The position numbers and the translations under genes are program-made. Source: Bacillota bacterium (GTDB lineage Bacteria; Bacillota; Clostridia; Lachnospirales; Lachnospiraceae). Taken from it: a stretch of 64,000 bases of DNA. Within the stretch, counting starts at the first letter, position 1; every line of letters begins with the position of its first letter. Location of the stretch: positions 9,863 through 73,862 of the forward strand of contig JAEWAK010000013.1 in assembly GCA_023391695.1 (NCBI GenBank), read 5' to 3'. Positions 16,006 through 26,300 of this stretch are shown one piece after another. The notes beneath the pieces are model-generated. The model saw nothing but the letters and a program-made list of their open reading frames with translations, made no database searches and was not told the origin of the DNA.

Positions 16006-17676
16006 ATGAAGAAAAGAAAGGCATTTCAAAGAAACTTATGTGGTCTATTAAGTTTTATCCTCTTTCTTGGTGTCATGGCTTCCGGTGGGGTTTTCGGAAA
16101 TGGAATCACTGCAAAGGCAGCTGCCGGACTTACAGCCGCCGATTTTCTAAAGACGAATGGAACCTCCATACGTAAGGCTAACGGCAGCGGTGATGCCGTA
16201 TATTTAAGAGGAACGAATGCCGGCGGGTGGCTCGTACAGGAATCCTGGATGAATCCGACCAATGCGAAGGACCAGAAAACCATGATGAACACCTTCAAAA
16301 GCAGGTTTACCGAATCTGTAAGGGATCAGCTGATTGCTGTTTATGAAGACAGTTACTGGACGTTACAGGATTTTGATAACTGCGCGGAAATGGGCATGAG
16401 CGTAATCCGGCTGCCATTTACTTATATGAACCTGGTGGATGACAACGGAAATTTAAAAGCCGATGCCTTTGAACGGCTGGACTGGTTTGTGGACAATTGC
16501 AGTAAACGGGGAATTTATGTGATCCTTGATATGCACGGAACTTTCGGTTCCCAAAACGGTATGGACCATTCCGGTGAAGTCAATGACGGCTATCAATTAT
16601 ACTGGAATACCTACAACCGGGAGAAAACACTCTGGCTGTGGGAACAGCTCGCGGGACATTTTAATGGAAATCCTGCGGTTGCAGCCTATGATATCTTAAA
16701 TGAGCCAGGTATTAAAGCAGGACTTACAGGCAGCGTACAATGGGATTTTTATAATGAGATTTATAACCGTATCCGCGCCGTGGATCCGGATCATATCATT
16801 ATGATGGAATCCTGCTGGGATGCAGCAAATCTGCCTCGTCCAAGTACCTACGGGTGGACCAATGTGGTATACGAATATCACTATTACCCATGGGATCATG
16901 TTAACAGCGTATCCGTCCAGGCTTCTTATATCGCTGGCAAAGTAACGGATATTAACAGCCATAATTACGGTGTACCGACTTTTATCGGCGAATTTACCTG
17001 TTTTGATTTGGAAGACGCCTGGAAGAATACCTTATCCACCTTTAACCGGGAGGGATGGCACTGGACAAGCTGGTCCTATAAGGTGACCGGAACCAGTTCC
17101 TGGGGTATTTACAACCACAACCCCCAGAAAGTGGATATTTATAACGATTCCCAGGATACGATCCGCCAGAAGTGGTCTGGAGTCGGTACCCAGAACGGAT
17201 GGGTCAATTCAAAAATCTATAATGTAATAAAAACTTATCTGACGGAGACGGATACCCCGGATCAATTAAGTGACGGACAGTATTACCTTACTTCTATTGC
17301 AAACGGAAAAGTAATTTGTGCGGAGAATGGGGGAGCGGAGCCTCTGATTGCCAACCGTGATTCCTGCGGCGGGGCCTGGGAAGCCTTTGAATTAAGGAAT
17401 AACAGTGACGGTACCGTATCTTTCCTGTCTGTTGCAAACAATAAATATGTGTGTGCCGTTATTGATGAAGAAAACCAGCTTTTAGCCAGAAGTGCCGTCA
17501 TTGATACATGGGAAAAATACCAGTTAGTCAGCCTGGGAAACGGAGAATATGGCATAAAAGCCCTTGCCAATGGAAAATACGTAAAAGCTAATTTAAATAA
17601 CGGAGGCAGGCTTGAGGCTGCCAATGATACCGTAGCCGGTGCCTGGGAAGCCTTCCGTTTTACACGGATTAATTAA
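16006..17676 (+). CDS. Secreted GH5 glycoside hydrolase with C-terminal beta-trefoil
   Basis: A 556-aa exported enzyme. A long signal peptide (1 to about 38, cleaved after AKAAA) precedes a GH5 barrel (about 40-400): LRGTNAGGWLVQESWM, acid/base Glu233 in NEP and nucleophile Glu329 in GEF. The opening resembles exo-1,3-glucanase-like GH5 enzymes, so beta-1,3- or mixed glucans are the likeliest substrates; cellulase activity cannot be excluded. Residues about 418-556 hold three similar strand blocks (GQYYLTSIANGKVICAE, NKYVCA, GKYVKA, each closing AWEAF or similar), a fascin/trefoil-like binding module. First gene of the secretome cluster. Confidence 0.87.
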   Translation: MKKRKAFQRNLCGLLSFILFLGVMASGGVFGNGITAKAAAGLTAADFLKTNGTSIRKANGSGDAVYLRGTNAGGWLVQESWMNPTNAKDQKTMMNTFKSRFTESVRDQLIAVYEDSYWTLQDFDNCAEMGMSVIRLPFTYMNLVDDNGNLKADAFERLDWFVDNCSKRGIYVILDMHGTFGSQNGMDHSGEVNDGYQLYWNTYNREKTLWLWEQLAGHFNGNPAVAAYDILNEPGIKAGLTGSVQWDFYNEIYNRIRAVDPDHIIMMESCWDAANLPRPSTYGWTNVVYEYHYYPWDHVNSVSVQASYIAGKVTDINSHNYGVPTFIGEFTCFDLEDAWKNTLSTFNREGWHWTSWSYKVTGTSSWGIYNHNPQKVDIYNDSQDTIRQKWSGVGTQNGWVNSKIYNVIKTYLTETDTPDQLSDGQYYLTSIANGKVICAENGGAEPLIANRDSCGGAWEAFELRNNSDGTVSFLSVANNKYVCAVIDEENQLLARSAVIDTWEKYQLVSLGNGEYGIKALANGKYVKANLNNGGRLEAANDTVAGAWEAFRFTRIN

Positions 17677-17698
17677 GAGATAGAAGGGAGAATATATA

Positions 17699-19114
17699 AT
17701 GAAAAAGAGATTTGCCATAATAATGCTTGCAGTTTTGATACTCACCGGTGCCATTCCTTGCACCTATGCCAGTGCAAGCCTGGCTGCTCCGCCTGCAACC
17801 TGGCAGGAACACTGGTTTGAACATAACCAGATTGTAAAACTTGTTTATTATAATGATGATGTAGCGGTTTATTTTGATGATGATATTAATAAGACAAAGG
17901 CCAGTTGGATTTATTCCTTTGTCACAAAAGTGTGGCAGTATACCAAGCAGGTATATGGATCAATGGGAGATGACGAAAGACTGTATGTTATCGTCCACAA
18001 CAAATATCCCGGCGGACATCCGTCGTATTATTATGAATCCGACCATGATTACCGTAATGTAATTGATGTGGGAGGAAGTGATTTCAGCAGTCAGTCGGGC
18101 TGGAATATCGGTGTGCTTGTTCATGAGATCGGACATATCGTAGAAAGCGCTACGAACGGGGCAAAAGGGTCACCTGCTTTCGGAATCTGGAAGGACAGCA
18201 AGTGGTGCGAAATATACCTGTATGATGTTTATAACGGCATTGGCATGACGAGTGAGGCCGATAAGGCTTATAATGATTATATGAACATTACGGACAGTTT
18301 CCCGAAAGCCGGCACTGCCTGGTTCAAAAACTGGTTTTATCCGGTTTACGCTGGTCACGGCAAATCCCAGGTGCTTTCGGAATATTTCCGGCTTTTATCC
18401 CGGTATTATCCGAAAAACTCTGACGGTTACTACACCAAGAGTATGAATATGGGTGAGTTTGTTCACTTTATGAGCGGTGCTGCAAAAGCGGATTTAAGGG
18501 CAGTAGCAGAAAATGCATTTGGCTGGACAACCGAATACGAGAATCAATACCAAGCGGCACTGAAGGCTTATCCTTTTAGCTATGGTTCCGGTGACGGCGT
18601 TACCTTTTACGAAAATGTCAATTACGGCGGATGGTCGGTTACCCTTGGGGCCGGCAGTTACAATTACAGTGAAATGCTGGCCGCAGGAATTCCAAATGAT
18701 AAGCTTACTTCATTAAAAGTACCGGCCGGATTTAAAGTAACCTTATATGAACATCAAAATTTCGGAGGTTTACAAAAAGTTGTAACGGAAGATACTCCAC
18801 TTTTAAGTGATTTTAACGATATGACTTCTTCTCTAAAAGTAGAAACGGTAGCTTTGCCGGAGTTCTATACGGATATCAATTACCAGGGTGCCTCGGTTAA
18901 ATTAAGTGTTGGAAGCTACAATCATACTGATTTAGCTGCAATGGGACTGAAAAATGATTCCCTTACTTCTGTCAAAGTACCAAACGGATACAAAATAACC
19001 TTATATCAGGATGCGGATTATAAAGGTACTGCAATCGTTTTACTGCAGGATACATCTTACCTGGGAGACTTTAATGACAAGACTTCATCCATAAAAGTAG
19101 AAAAGATATCTTAA
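17699..19114 (+). CDS. Secreted HExxH metallopeptidase-like protein with two beta/gamma-crystallin domains
   Basis: A 471-aa exported protein 22 bp after the GH5 gene. A signal peptide (1 to about 25) is followed by a catalytic-looking domain with HEIGH (142-146), a zinc-peptidase motif; a later Glu in SEYFRLLSRYYP could be the third ligand. Residues about 303-385 and 389-471 are two beta/gamma-crystallin repeats (FYENVNYGGWSVTL, FYTDINYQGASVKL, each ending LxSLKV/SSIKV), which in bacteria often bind calcium or act as surface-binding modules. Peptidase activity is inferred from one motif only. Same operon as the GH5 enzyme. Confidence 0.75.
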   Translation: MKKRFAIIMLAVLILTGAIPCTYASASLAAPPATWQEHWFEHNQIVKLVYYNDDVAVYFDDDINKTKASWIYSFVTKVWQYTKQVYGSMGDDERLYVIVHNKYPGGHPSYYYESDHDYRNVIDVGGSDFSSQSGWNIGVLVHEIGHIVESATNGAKGSPAFGIWKDSKWCEIYLYDVYNGIGMTSEADKAYNDYMNITDSFPKAGTAWFKNWFYPVYAGHGKSQVLSEYFRLLSRYYPKNSDGYYTKSMNMGEFVHFMSGAAKADLRAVAENAFGWTTEYENQYQAALKAYPFSYGSGDGVTFYENVNYGGWSVTLGAGSYNYSEMLAAGIPNDKLTSLKVPAGFKVTLYEHQNFGGLQKVVTEDTPLLSDFNDMTSSLKVETVALPEFYTDINYQGASVKLSVGSYNHTDLAAMGLKNDSLTSVKVPNGYKITLYQDADYKGTAIVLLQDTSYLGDFNDKTSSIKVEKIS

Positions 19115-19242
19115 AGTAATTTTACGGGGAACCTTAAGGGGAGCCTGAAAGGCTTCCGTATTGCCTAAGAATCCGTTTGTTCTCAGAAAGGGATATCTTG
19201 ACACAGTACATACAATAATTTAAAGAAAAGGAGTATGGGGTT

Positions 19243-22200
19243 ATGAAAAAATTTACAGAAAAATTTTTAAGAATTTTTCTGATTTTTGCATTGGCATTAT
19301 CCTCCATGGTGACAACACCGGTTAATGCGAATGCGGAAACAGTATCTGCAAATAACCAATCGAAAAATATTATTGCATATTTTCCAAACTGGGGCATTTA
19401 CAATGCCGCACATAAGAACATGACGGTAGGAATGCTGCCCTGGAATAAGATCACGGTAGTAAATCATGCCTTTTTTGAGGTGAATTCAAGTTTCCAACTC
19501 GCCTCACTTGATACTTTTGCAGATTTCGATAAGTCAATGGAACACTCAGAGGGGTGGGAAACAGGCCAGCTCAGAGGACATTTCGGTGAATATAAATACT
19601 ATAAGAACTTATATCCGAATGTAAAGATTTTAATTTCCATCGGAGGATGGACAAGAGGAAACAACTTCCATGCTATGGCTAAAACTGCAGCCGGAAGGGC
19701 TGTTTTTATCAACAGTCTTATTCAATTTCTGGATAAGTACCCCTTTATCGACGGATTTGACATCGATTGGGAGTATCCGGGAATCGACAGGAAACCGGAT
19801 CCAAATGATGAGTATGACAAAGGTTGCCCGGGAGGTCCTGAAGATAAAGAAAACTTTACTCTTCTTTTAAAGGAAATCCGTGAAGCCTATAACAACAGGG
19901 GGCATGCTGATAAAATCCTTACAATCGCAGCTGCCGGCGGATATGATAAACTTCAACTGGTTGAACCGGATAAATTTGGGCAGTATCTGGATTGGATCAA
20001 TGTTATGACCTATGACTTCCATGGTGCATGGGAAACAACAACGGGCCATCATGCCGGAATTTATGCCAATCCTCAGGATACGGCGCCTTCCACACCCGTT
20101 GATATCAAAGGAAGATACAATACGGATGCCGCTGTCCGGAATTTTACGGAGATTTATGGCGTCCCGGCAAGCAAGTTAAATGTGGGAACGCCCTATTATT
20201 CCAGAGGCTGGAAGGGTGTTACCGGCGGTACTAACGGAATGTATGGTACAGCTACCGGTGCGGCTACGGGAACCTGGGATAATCCCAATTCTCCGGGCGG
20301 TCAATATCCTTACTTTACACTAAAACAGATGGAGAATACCGGAGGCTACACAAAATACCGTGACGATACTTATGCAAAAACACCGTGGCTGTACAATAAA
20401 AGTGCAGGCATACTGTTATCCTATGAAGACATGACCTCACTTTCCGCCAGATGTGATTTTATTAACAGCAACGGTTATGGCGGCCTGATTATCTGGGAAA
20501 TAACCGGTGATACCGATAACTTTGAAATGACCGGCCTGGCACATGATAAGCTGATCAGTAATAATCCATCAGTTGTAGCACCTGTGTTCAGCCCCGCAGG
20601 GGGAAGATACACGGCTGCCCAGAGCGTAACGATTACATCCGCCACACAAGGCGCGGTTATCCGTTATACCACGGACGGTACGGAGCCTGTTTCCTCATCA
20701 AAGACGTACAGCACTCCGATTACTGTTGACAAGACTACAACGTTAAAAGCTAAGGCATTTAAAAGCGGACTGACTGATTCGGCAACATCAACTGCCGTTT
20801 ACACCATAGTTTCGGAAAATACGGCAGCGGAACCTGTGTTCAGTCCGGCCGGCGGAACCTATACTGCAGCTCAGAATGTAACACTTACCAGTGCAACGGA
20901 AAATGCGGTTATCCGCTATACAACGGATGGCAGTGAGCCAACCGCTTCTTCCCAGGTATACACCAGTTCCATCAAGGTGAATTCCACTACTACCATTAAG
21001 GCAAAAACATTTAAGGAAGGTTTGACGGCTTCGGCAACCGTAACTGCCGTTTATACTATCAAAGATGAACCGGAACAGCCGGGAGCCACACCATGGGCAC
21101 CGAATACCGCTTACCGCCAGGGAGATTTAGTATCCTACGGCGGAAAGAATTATGAGTGTGTCCAGTCCCACACGTCACTGACCGGCTGGGAACCGCCCTA
21201 TGTTCCAGCACTTTGGAAGGAAACTACGGGTTCCTCCCAGCCGGCAGACAGGGCAGCCACCCCGGAGTTTAAGCCGACAGAGGGGGCATACGCCAAGGAA
21301 GTTAATGTAACGATTCAGTGTGCAACCGACGGGGCAGCCATACGCTACACAACAGACGGTACGGAACCGACGGAAGCTTCTTCCGTATACGGACAGCCAA
21401 TCGGTGTGGATTCCACTACCACAATTAAAACGAAAGCATATAAGAATGGTTTGACAGCATCGGCAACGGCAACCGCTGTCTATACCATTGAAGCAGAAGC
21501 AGAACAACCGGCGGTTACTCCCTGGGCACCCAATACTGCCTACCGTAAGGGAGATCTGGTATCCTACGGCGGAAAAAATTATGAGTGCATCCAGGCCCAT
21601 ACTTCACTGACCGGCTGGGAACCGCCCTATGTTCCCGCACTGTGGGGGGAGTATACCGGTCCCGTCACACCGATTAATAAAGTTACCACACCAAAATTTC
21701 AACCGGCCGGTGGTGTGTATAGCGGGGCAGTTGAAGTAACCATTTCTTGTGAAACACAAGGAGCAGACATCCGCTATACTACGGACGGTACAGAACCGAC
21801 AGCATCATCCAGGGCTTATACCGGACCGATCGGGGTCGACACTGTTACTACAGTAAAAGCAAAAGCCTTCAAGGGAGATATGACAGCTTCCGATACGGCA
21901 TCTGCGACCTATACATTCCGTCAGGGACCGGTTGCGGAGCTACCGGCGCATATTCTTACGGGATACTGGCAGAATTTTGATAACGGTGCTACCTGCCTGA
22001 AAATCAGTGATGTTCCCGCCACCTATAATCTGATAGCCGTTGCATTTGCAGATGCGGCTTCACAGCCGGGTGCGGTAAGCTTTACCCTTGATTCCACCCT
22101 GTCCTCCAGGCTGGGCGGATATACGAAAGCGCAGTTTATTGCAGATATCGCTGCAGCGGAACAAAAGGGACAGAAGGTTATTATATCCGTAGGCGGTGAA

Positions 22201-22836
22201 CTCGGCTCCGTCCAGGTAAACAGTGCGGAGGCAGCTAAGAATTTTGCCGACAGCGTATTTGGACTTATGCAGGAATACGGCTTTGCCGGTGTTGATATCG
22301 ATCTGGAAAACGGAATTAATCCGACCTATATGGCTTCTGCCCTGAGACAGCTTTCTGACAAGGCAGGATCCGGTTTGATTATTACCATGGCGCCCCAGAC
22401 GCTGGATATGCAGAATGTGAATTCCAGTTATTTCAAGCTGGCACTGGACATTAAGGATATCCTGACTCTGGTGAATACCCAGTTTTATAACTCCGGCTCC
22501 ATGCTGGGTCAGGACGGTAAGGTATATTCCCAGGGAACGGTAGATTTTATTACGGCTCTTGCCGCCATTCAGCTGGAAAACGGGCTGGAACCGGATCAGG
22601 TCGGTCTTGGCCTGCCGGCTTCGCCAAGAGGAGCAGGAAGCGGTTATGTGGCACCTTCCGTAGTGAACAGTGCTCTCAATATTCTTGCAAAGGGAGCTTC
22701 CGGCGGCAGCTATGTTCCGCCAAGAACTTATCCGTCACTGCGGGGAGCCATGAACTGGTCCATCAACTGGGATGCATTGAATAATTATAATTTTGCCAAT
22801 TCCGTAGCACCAACACTTGCGGCTCTTCCCCAATAA
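19243..22836 (+). CDS. Two-headed secreted chitinase (GH18, four FN3-like, two CBM5/12, GH18)
   Basis: A 1197-aa exported enzyme. Signal peptide (1 to about 30); first GH18 barrel (about 40-435) with DGFDIDWE (170-177); CHB_HEX_C-type repeats at about 444-522, 528-606, 672-750 and 814-892 (RYTTDGTEP blocks); chitin-binding CBM5/12 modules at about 616-660 and 757-803 (WAPNTAYRxGDLVSYGGKNYEC); second, ChiD-like GH18 barrel (about 903-1197) with GVDIDLE ending in Glu1022. Both catalytic glutamates are present, so both heads should cleave chitin, perhaps one endo and one processive. AAAGGAG precedes ATG 19243. The repeated modules are near-identical, suggesting internal duplication. Confidence 0.93.
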   Translation: MKKFTEKFLRIFLIFALALSSMVTTPVNANAETVSANNQSKNIIAYFPNWGIYNAAHKNMTVGMLPWNKITVVNHAFFEVNSSFQLASLDTFADFDKSMEHSEGWETGQLRGHFGEYKYYKNLYPNVKILISIGGWTRGNNFHAMAKTAAGRAVFINSLIQFLDKYPFIDGFDIDWEYPGIDRKPDPNDEYDKGCPGGPEDKENFTLLLKEIREAYNNRGHADKILTIAAAGGYDKLQLVEPDKFGQYLDWINVMTYDFHGAWETTTGHHAGIYANPQDTAPSTPVDIKGRYNTDAAVRNFTEIYGVPASKLNVGTPYYSRGWKGVTGGTNGMYGTATGAATGTWDNPNSPGGQYPYFTLKQMENTGGYTKYRDDTYAKTPWLYNKSAGILLSYEDMTSLSARCDFINSNGYGGLIIWEITGDTDNFEMTGLAHDKLISNNPSVVAPVFSPAGGRYTAAQSVTITSATQGAVIRYTTDGTEPVSSSKTYSTPITVDKTTTLKAKAFKSGLTDSATSTAVYTIVSENTAAEPVFSPAGGTYTAAQNVTLTSATENAVIRYTTDGSEPTASSQVYTSSIKVNSTTTIKAKTFKEGLTASATVTAVYTIKDEPEQPGATPWAPNTAYRQGDLVSYGGKNYECVQSHTSLTGWEPPYVPALWKETTGSSQPADRAATPEFKPTEGAYAKEVNVTIQCATDGAAIRYTTDGTEPTEASSVYGQPIGVDSTTTIKTKAYKNGLTASATATAVYTIEAEAEQPAVTPWAPNTAYRKGDLVSYGGKNYECIQAHTSLTGWEPPYVPALWGEYTGPVTPINKVTTPKFQPAGGVYSGAVEVTISCETQGADIRYTTDGTEPTASSRAYTGPIGVDTVTTVKAKAFKGDMTASDTASATYTFRQGPVAELPAHILTGYWQNFDNGATCLKISDVPATYNLIAVAFADAASQPGAVSFTLDSTLSSRLGGYTKAQFIADIAAAEQKGQKVIISVGGELGSVQVNSAEAAKNFADSVFGLMQEYGFAGVDIDLENGINPTYMASALRQLSDKAGSGLIITMAPQTLDMQNVNSSYFKLALDIKDILTLVNTQFYNSGSMLGQDGKVYSQGTVDFITALAAIQLENGLEPDQVGLGLPASPRGAGSGYVAPSVVNSALNILAKGASGGSYVPPRTYPSLRGAMNWSINWDALNNYNFANSVAPTLAALPQ

Positions 22837-22850
22837 TTAAATTGGGGATA

Positions 22851-23233
22851 GTGTGAAATAAAAGACATTTCACACCCTGATTTGAGGCAGTAAATCATCT
22901 GTAAACAGATGATTTATGCCATGGGAGCTAGTGTGAACAGTCTCGCGAAAGGCATGCGAGCCATTAGAAGAATAGCAAAAAAACAGCTATTCTTCGCGGT
23001 TTATTCCCAAAAAGCATGACGTTAGTGTGAAAATAAAAAGCAATTATCACACCCTGATTAAACAACGACATTCAAAGAACGAATGTCTTGTGTTAGGCAG
23101 TAAATCATCTGCCCGCAGATGATTTCTGCAATGGGAGCTAGTGTGAATAGTCTCGCGAAAGACATGCGAGCCATTGGAAGAATAGCAAAAGCGGCTGTTC
23201 TTCGCGATTTATGCCAGGAGGGCATGGGCGTTA
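22851..23233 (+). repeat. Modular repeat array A-B-A'-B' with conserved hairpins
   Basis: Four units begin with GTGTGAA at 22851 (A), 22931 (B), 23025 (A'), 23141 (B'); a fifth start is at 23234. A units carry a GTGTGA/TCACAC hairpin, CCTGATT and AAATCATCTG/CAGATGATTT with changed loop (TAAA versus CCCG), ending ATGGGAGCTA. B units carry CTCGC/GCGAG and AAGAATAGC/GCTATTCTT (a G-U wobble replaces one pair in B'). A' has an extra GACATTC/GAATGTC hairpin. Stems are kept while loops drift, which suggests RNA structure. Short frames (28 codons from 22931, 36 from 23141) follow GGGAG-like sites, so tiny peptides are an alternative. No other gene lies in 22837-23354. Confidence 0.65.
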
Positions 23234-23280
23234 GTGTGAATTATATGGCATAAAAATAATTAGAAAAAAGATACAGTAAC

Positions 23281-23321
23281 AGGCTCTGTGGTCAATCGGG
23301 ATCCGAATGATCACAGAGCCT
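23281..23321 (+). other. Leader hairpin before the GH3 gene
   Basis: AGGCTCTGTG pairs with CACAGAGCCT around a 21-nt loop with two more pairs inside. It ends 20 nt before the GGGAGG ribosome binding site at 23341-23346. With only weak T content after it, attenuation or mRNA protection is as likely as termination. Confidence 0.5.
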
Positions 23322-23354
23322 TCCATTAAAAAAATAAGCTGGGAGGATATCAAA

Positions 23355-26300
23355 ATGTTAAAAAATAAATTCTTAGCTATACTTTTAATACTTGCCATGA
23401 CGGCAGGCGTTATTATGACCAAGCCGCCTGTCATGGCTGCCGCAGGGGATACGGTAAGGATAGAGGCGGAAGATTATTCCGCTATGAACGGAATAGAAAC
23501 GGAAGTCTGCCAGGAAGGCGGTCTGAATGTGGGTTATGTGGATGCCGGTGATTGGATGGACTACCAGGTAAATATTCCGGACGGGGGATTCTACACAGCA
23601 CGGTTCCGTGTTTCAAGCCCCTATGACAATACCCGGTTCCAGCTTCTGGACGGGAATACCGTATTGGCTACCCTGACGGTACCCAATACGGGAGGGTGGC
23701 AGAACTGGGAGAACATAACAGCTGCCGTGACTTTAGGCGCCGGCAGCCGGACCCTTCGTGTAAATGCCGTTACCAACGGATGGAATCTCAATTGGTTCGA
23801 GCTTGAAACTTTAGAGGAGCTACCGGTAACAGAGATTAATATTCCGGTTACGGGCCCTTATGCCCAGTACCTGGAAATCGGCTTAAATCCGGAGGATTTA
23901 AACGGCCAGTCATCCATAAGGACGCAGAATACGGAAGTGAATCATGTACTCAAATATCATACAGGTGATACGGTTACCCTCCGGGTGAACTATATCGTAG
24001 AACAGAAACAGGTCCAATTTAGTACAAGGGATCAAAATGGCAATATCATCCGGGGGAATCCCCTGACCTTTACGGTACTTCCGGATTCGGCTGTGAGTGT
24101 AGAAATCACGGACCAGGCCGCAACAGCGGCGCCGGTATTCACACCGGGTGCAGGAACCTATGGCACGGCACAGGAGGTCACGATTACCAGTGCAACACAA
24201 GGAGCGGTCATCCGCTATACCGCGGACGGTTCAACACCCGGGGCTGCGTCGGCTGTCTACACCGGTCCTATACAGGTAAAGGAAACCACCACTCTGAAAG
24301 CCTATGCGGCATCGGATGGACTGGCAGATTCAGCTGTTGTTTCGGCAACCTATACCATTGGCAGCGGACAGGCAAACCTTGCCCTTGGGAAAACAGCAGA
24401 AGCTTATTCCTATCTTGGCGGAAACGTAGCTGCAGCGGCTTTTGACGGTAACGGCGGGACCCGGTGGGAGTCGGAATTTTCTGATCCCCAGTGGATTTAT
24501 GTGGACCTTGGCACAAGTTACTGGGTAAACGGTGTTAAACTTGACTGGGAAGCGGCAAGCGGAAAAGACTATAAGATACAGGTATCCGGCGATGCCTCCG
24601 ACTGGCAGGATGTCTTCACCCGGACAAGCGGTTTCGGGGGTGAAGAAAACATTACGTTTGACCCGGCGGAGGCCAGGTATGTAAGGCTGTATGGAACCGC
24701 CCGGAATACAGATTACGGTTATTCCTTGTGGGAATTTGAAGTTTACGGTCAGAGCACACCGCCCCTTCCGCGGACAGCGGCACCTACTTTTTCAGTGTCT
24801 CCGGGTACTTACACGTCTGCCATAGAGGTTGCCCTTGCCAGTGAGACAAAAGGAGCGGTCATCCGGTATACCACGGACGGTTCAACGCCTACGGCTGCTT
24901 CCCCGATTTATACCGGCCCCATCCCCATTGGTATGACTACTACAATCCGTGCCATCGCAACCGGAACAGGAATGGCTGACTCCGTGGTTGCGGAGGCTGT
25001 GTATACCATTGTGGGTTTCCGGGTGCTGTCCCCGGCCGGCGGGCAGATGGTTACGGACACCAGGACACCGGTCCTGACCTGGGAGGCCAGGGCAGGTGCG
25101 GTGAAGTACGAAGTATGGGTCAATTTATCGAGAACCGATTATGACTGGACGGCTTCAGGCAATCTCCTGGACCGCTACACCAAGGTTGCCGAAGTTACGG
25201 GTACCAGTTGTACGGCACCGTCCCTGGTCGACCGGTGGACATATAAGTGGTATGTCGTAGCCATAGATGGAACGGGCAGCCGGATCCAGTCGGATATCGG
25301 CCGGTTCAGTGTTTACCTTCCCTATTTAGAGCAAATCTCAGATGGCATCGATATTGTCAACGGTTCCCGTGACCTGAACAAAAACGGTACGATTGAACCC
25401 TATGAAGACTGGCATAATCCCATCGAAACCCGGCTTGATGACCTGATGGACAGGATGAGCAGCGAAGAGAAGCTGAACCAGCTGTTTTACTCGCCGGAAT
25501 CCTTAAGTTCGTTAAATACACTGGCCGGTTTTGTGTTCTCCTACGGAACTACGGATTTTATCAAGGATGCCCAAATAAAAGTAGCCTCCGAACAGAGGCT
25601 GGGAATTCCCATTGCCTTTGCCGGTGATAAAATACAGGGCTGGAAAACGGTATTCCCAACGGAACTCGGGTTAGCGGCAACCGGCAACCTGGAATTGGCC
25701 TGGGAGTGCGGCGATCTCCAGCGCAGGGAACAGAAGGCCTGGGGTTTTACGGGCACCCTTTCCCCTCTGGCAGAAGTGAATACAAAGGTTTTGTATCCCC
25801 GTTTTCAGGAGGGGACCGGTGAAAATGCCGATTACTCCGCCGCTTTGGTACGTGCCATGATCTGCGGCATGCAGGGAGGACCCGAAGTCAATCCCAAATC
25901 CATCATGATTACCGTAAAACACTGGCCGAGCCAGGGTGCAGGCGGAGAGCAGTCAATCGTCTATGACAGTGATACTATCAAATGGCATATGAAACCGTGG
26001 TATGCGGCACTGGAAGCCAACTGCGGCACTATCATGCCGGGTTACGGCGGAGCGCCTTATTTGGATCCGAGCGGTTCCGGAGCAGGGACAAGCAAGCCTA
26101 CCATTGATTATCTCCGTGATGTCCTTGGGTTCGATGGTGTAGTTGTAACCGACTGGCTGGCATCGGCAACGGATACCTCCGTAAAGAGCTTAAGTGCCGG
26201 CTGTGATGTTATGGGAGGAGCCGTGGCTTCCGGTACGGATTTTAATACCCTGATCAACGCCGTGGGATGGGACCGCCTGAATGAATCGGCACGGAGAGTA

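Noticed and set aside
15900..16175. 91-codon frame overlapping the start of the GH5 gene
   Set aside because: It crosses the leader hairpin and shifts against the GH5 signal peptide frame.
22851..23233. CRISPR-like array
   Set aside because: Units vary from 80 to 116 bp, spacers are not unique, units are internally paired and no cas gene is near.
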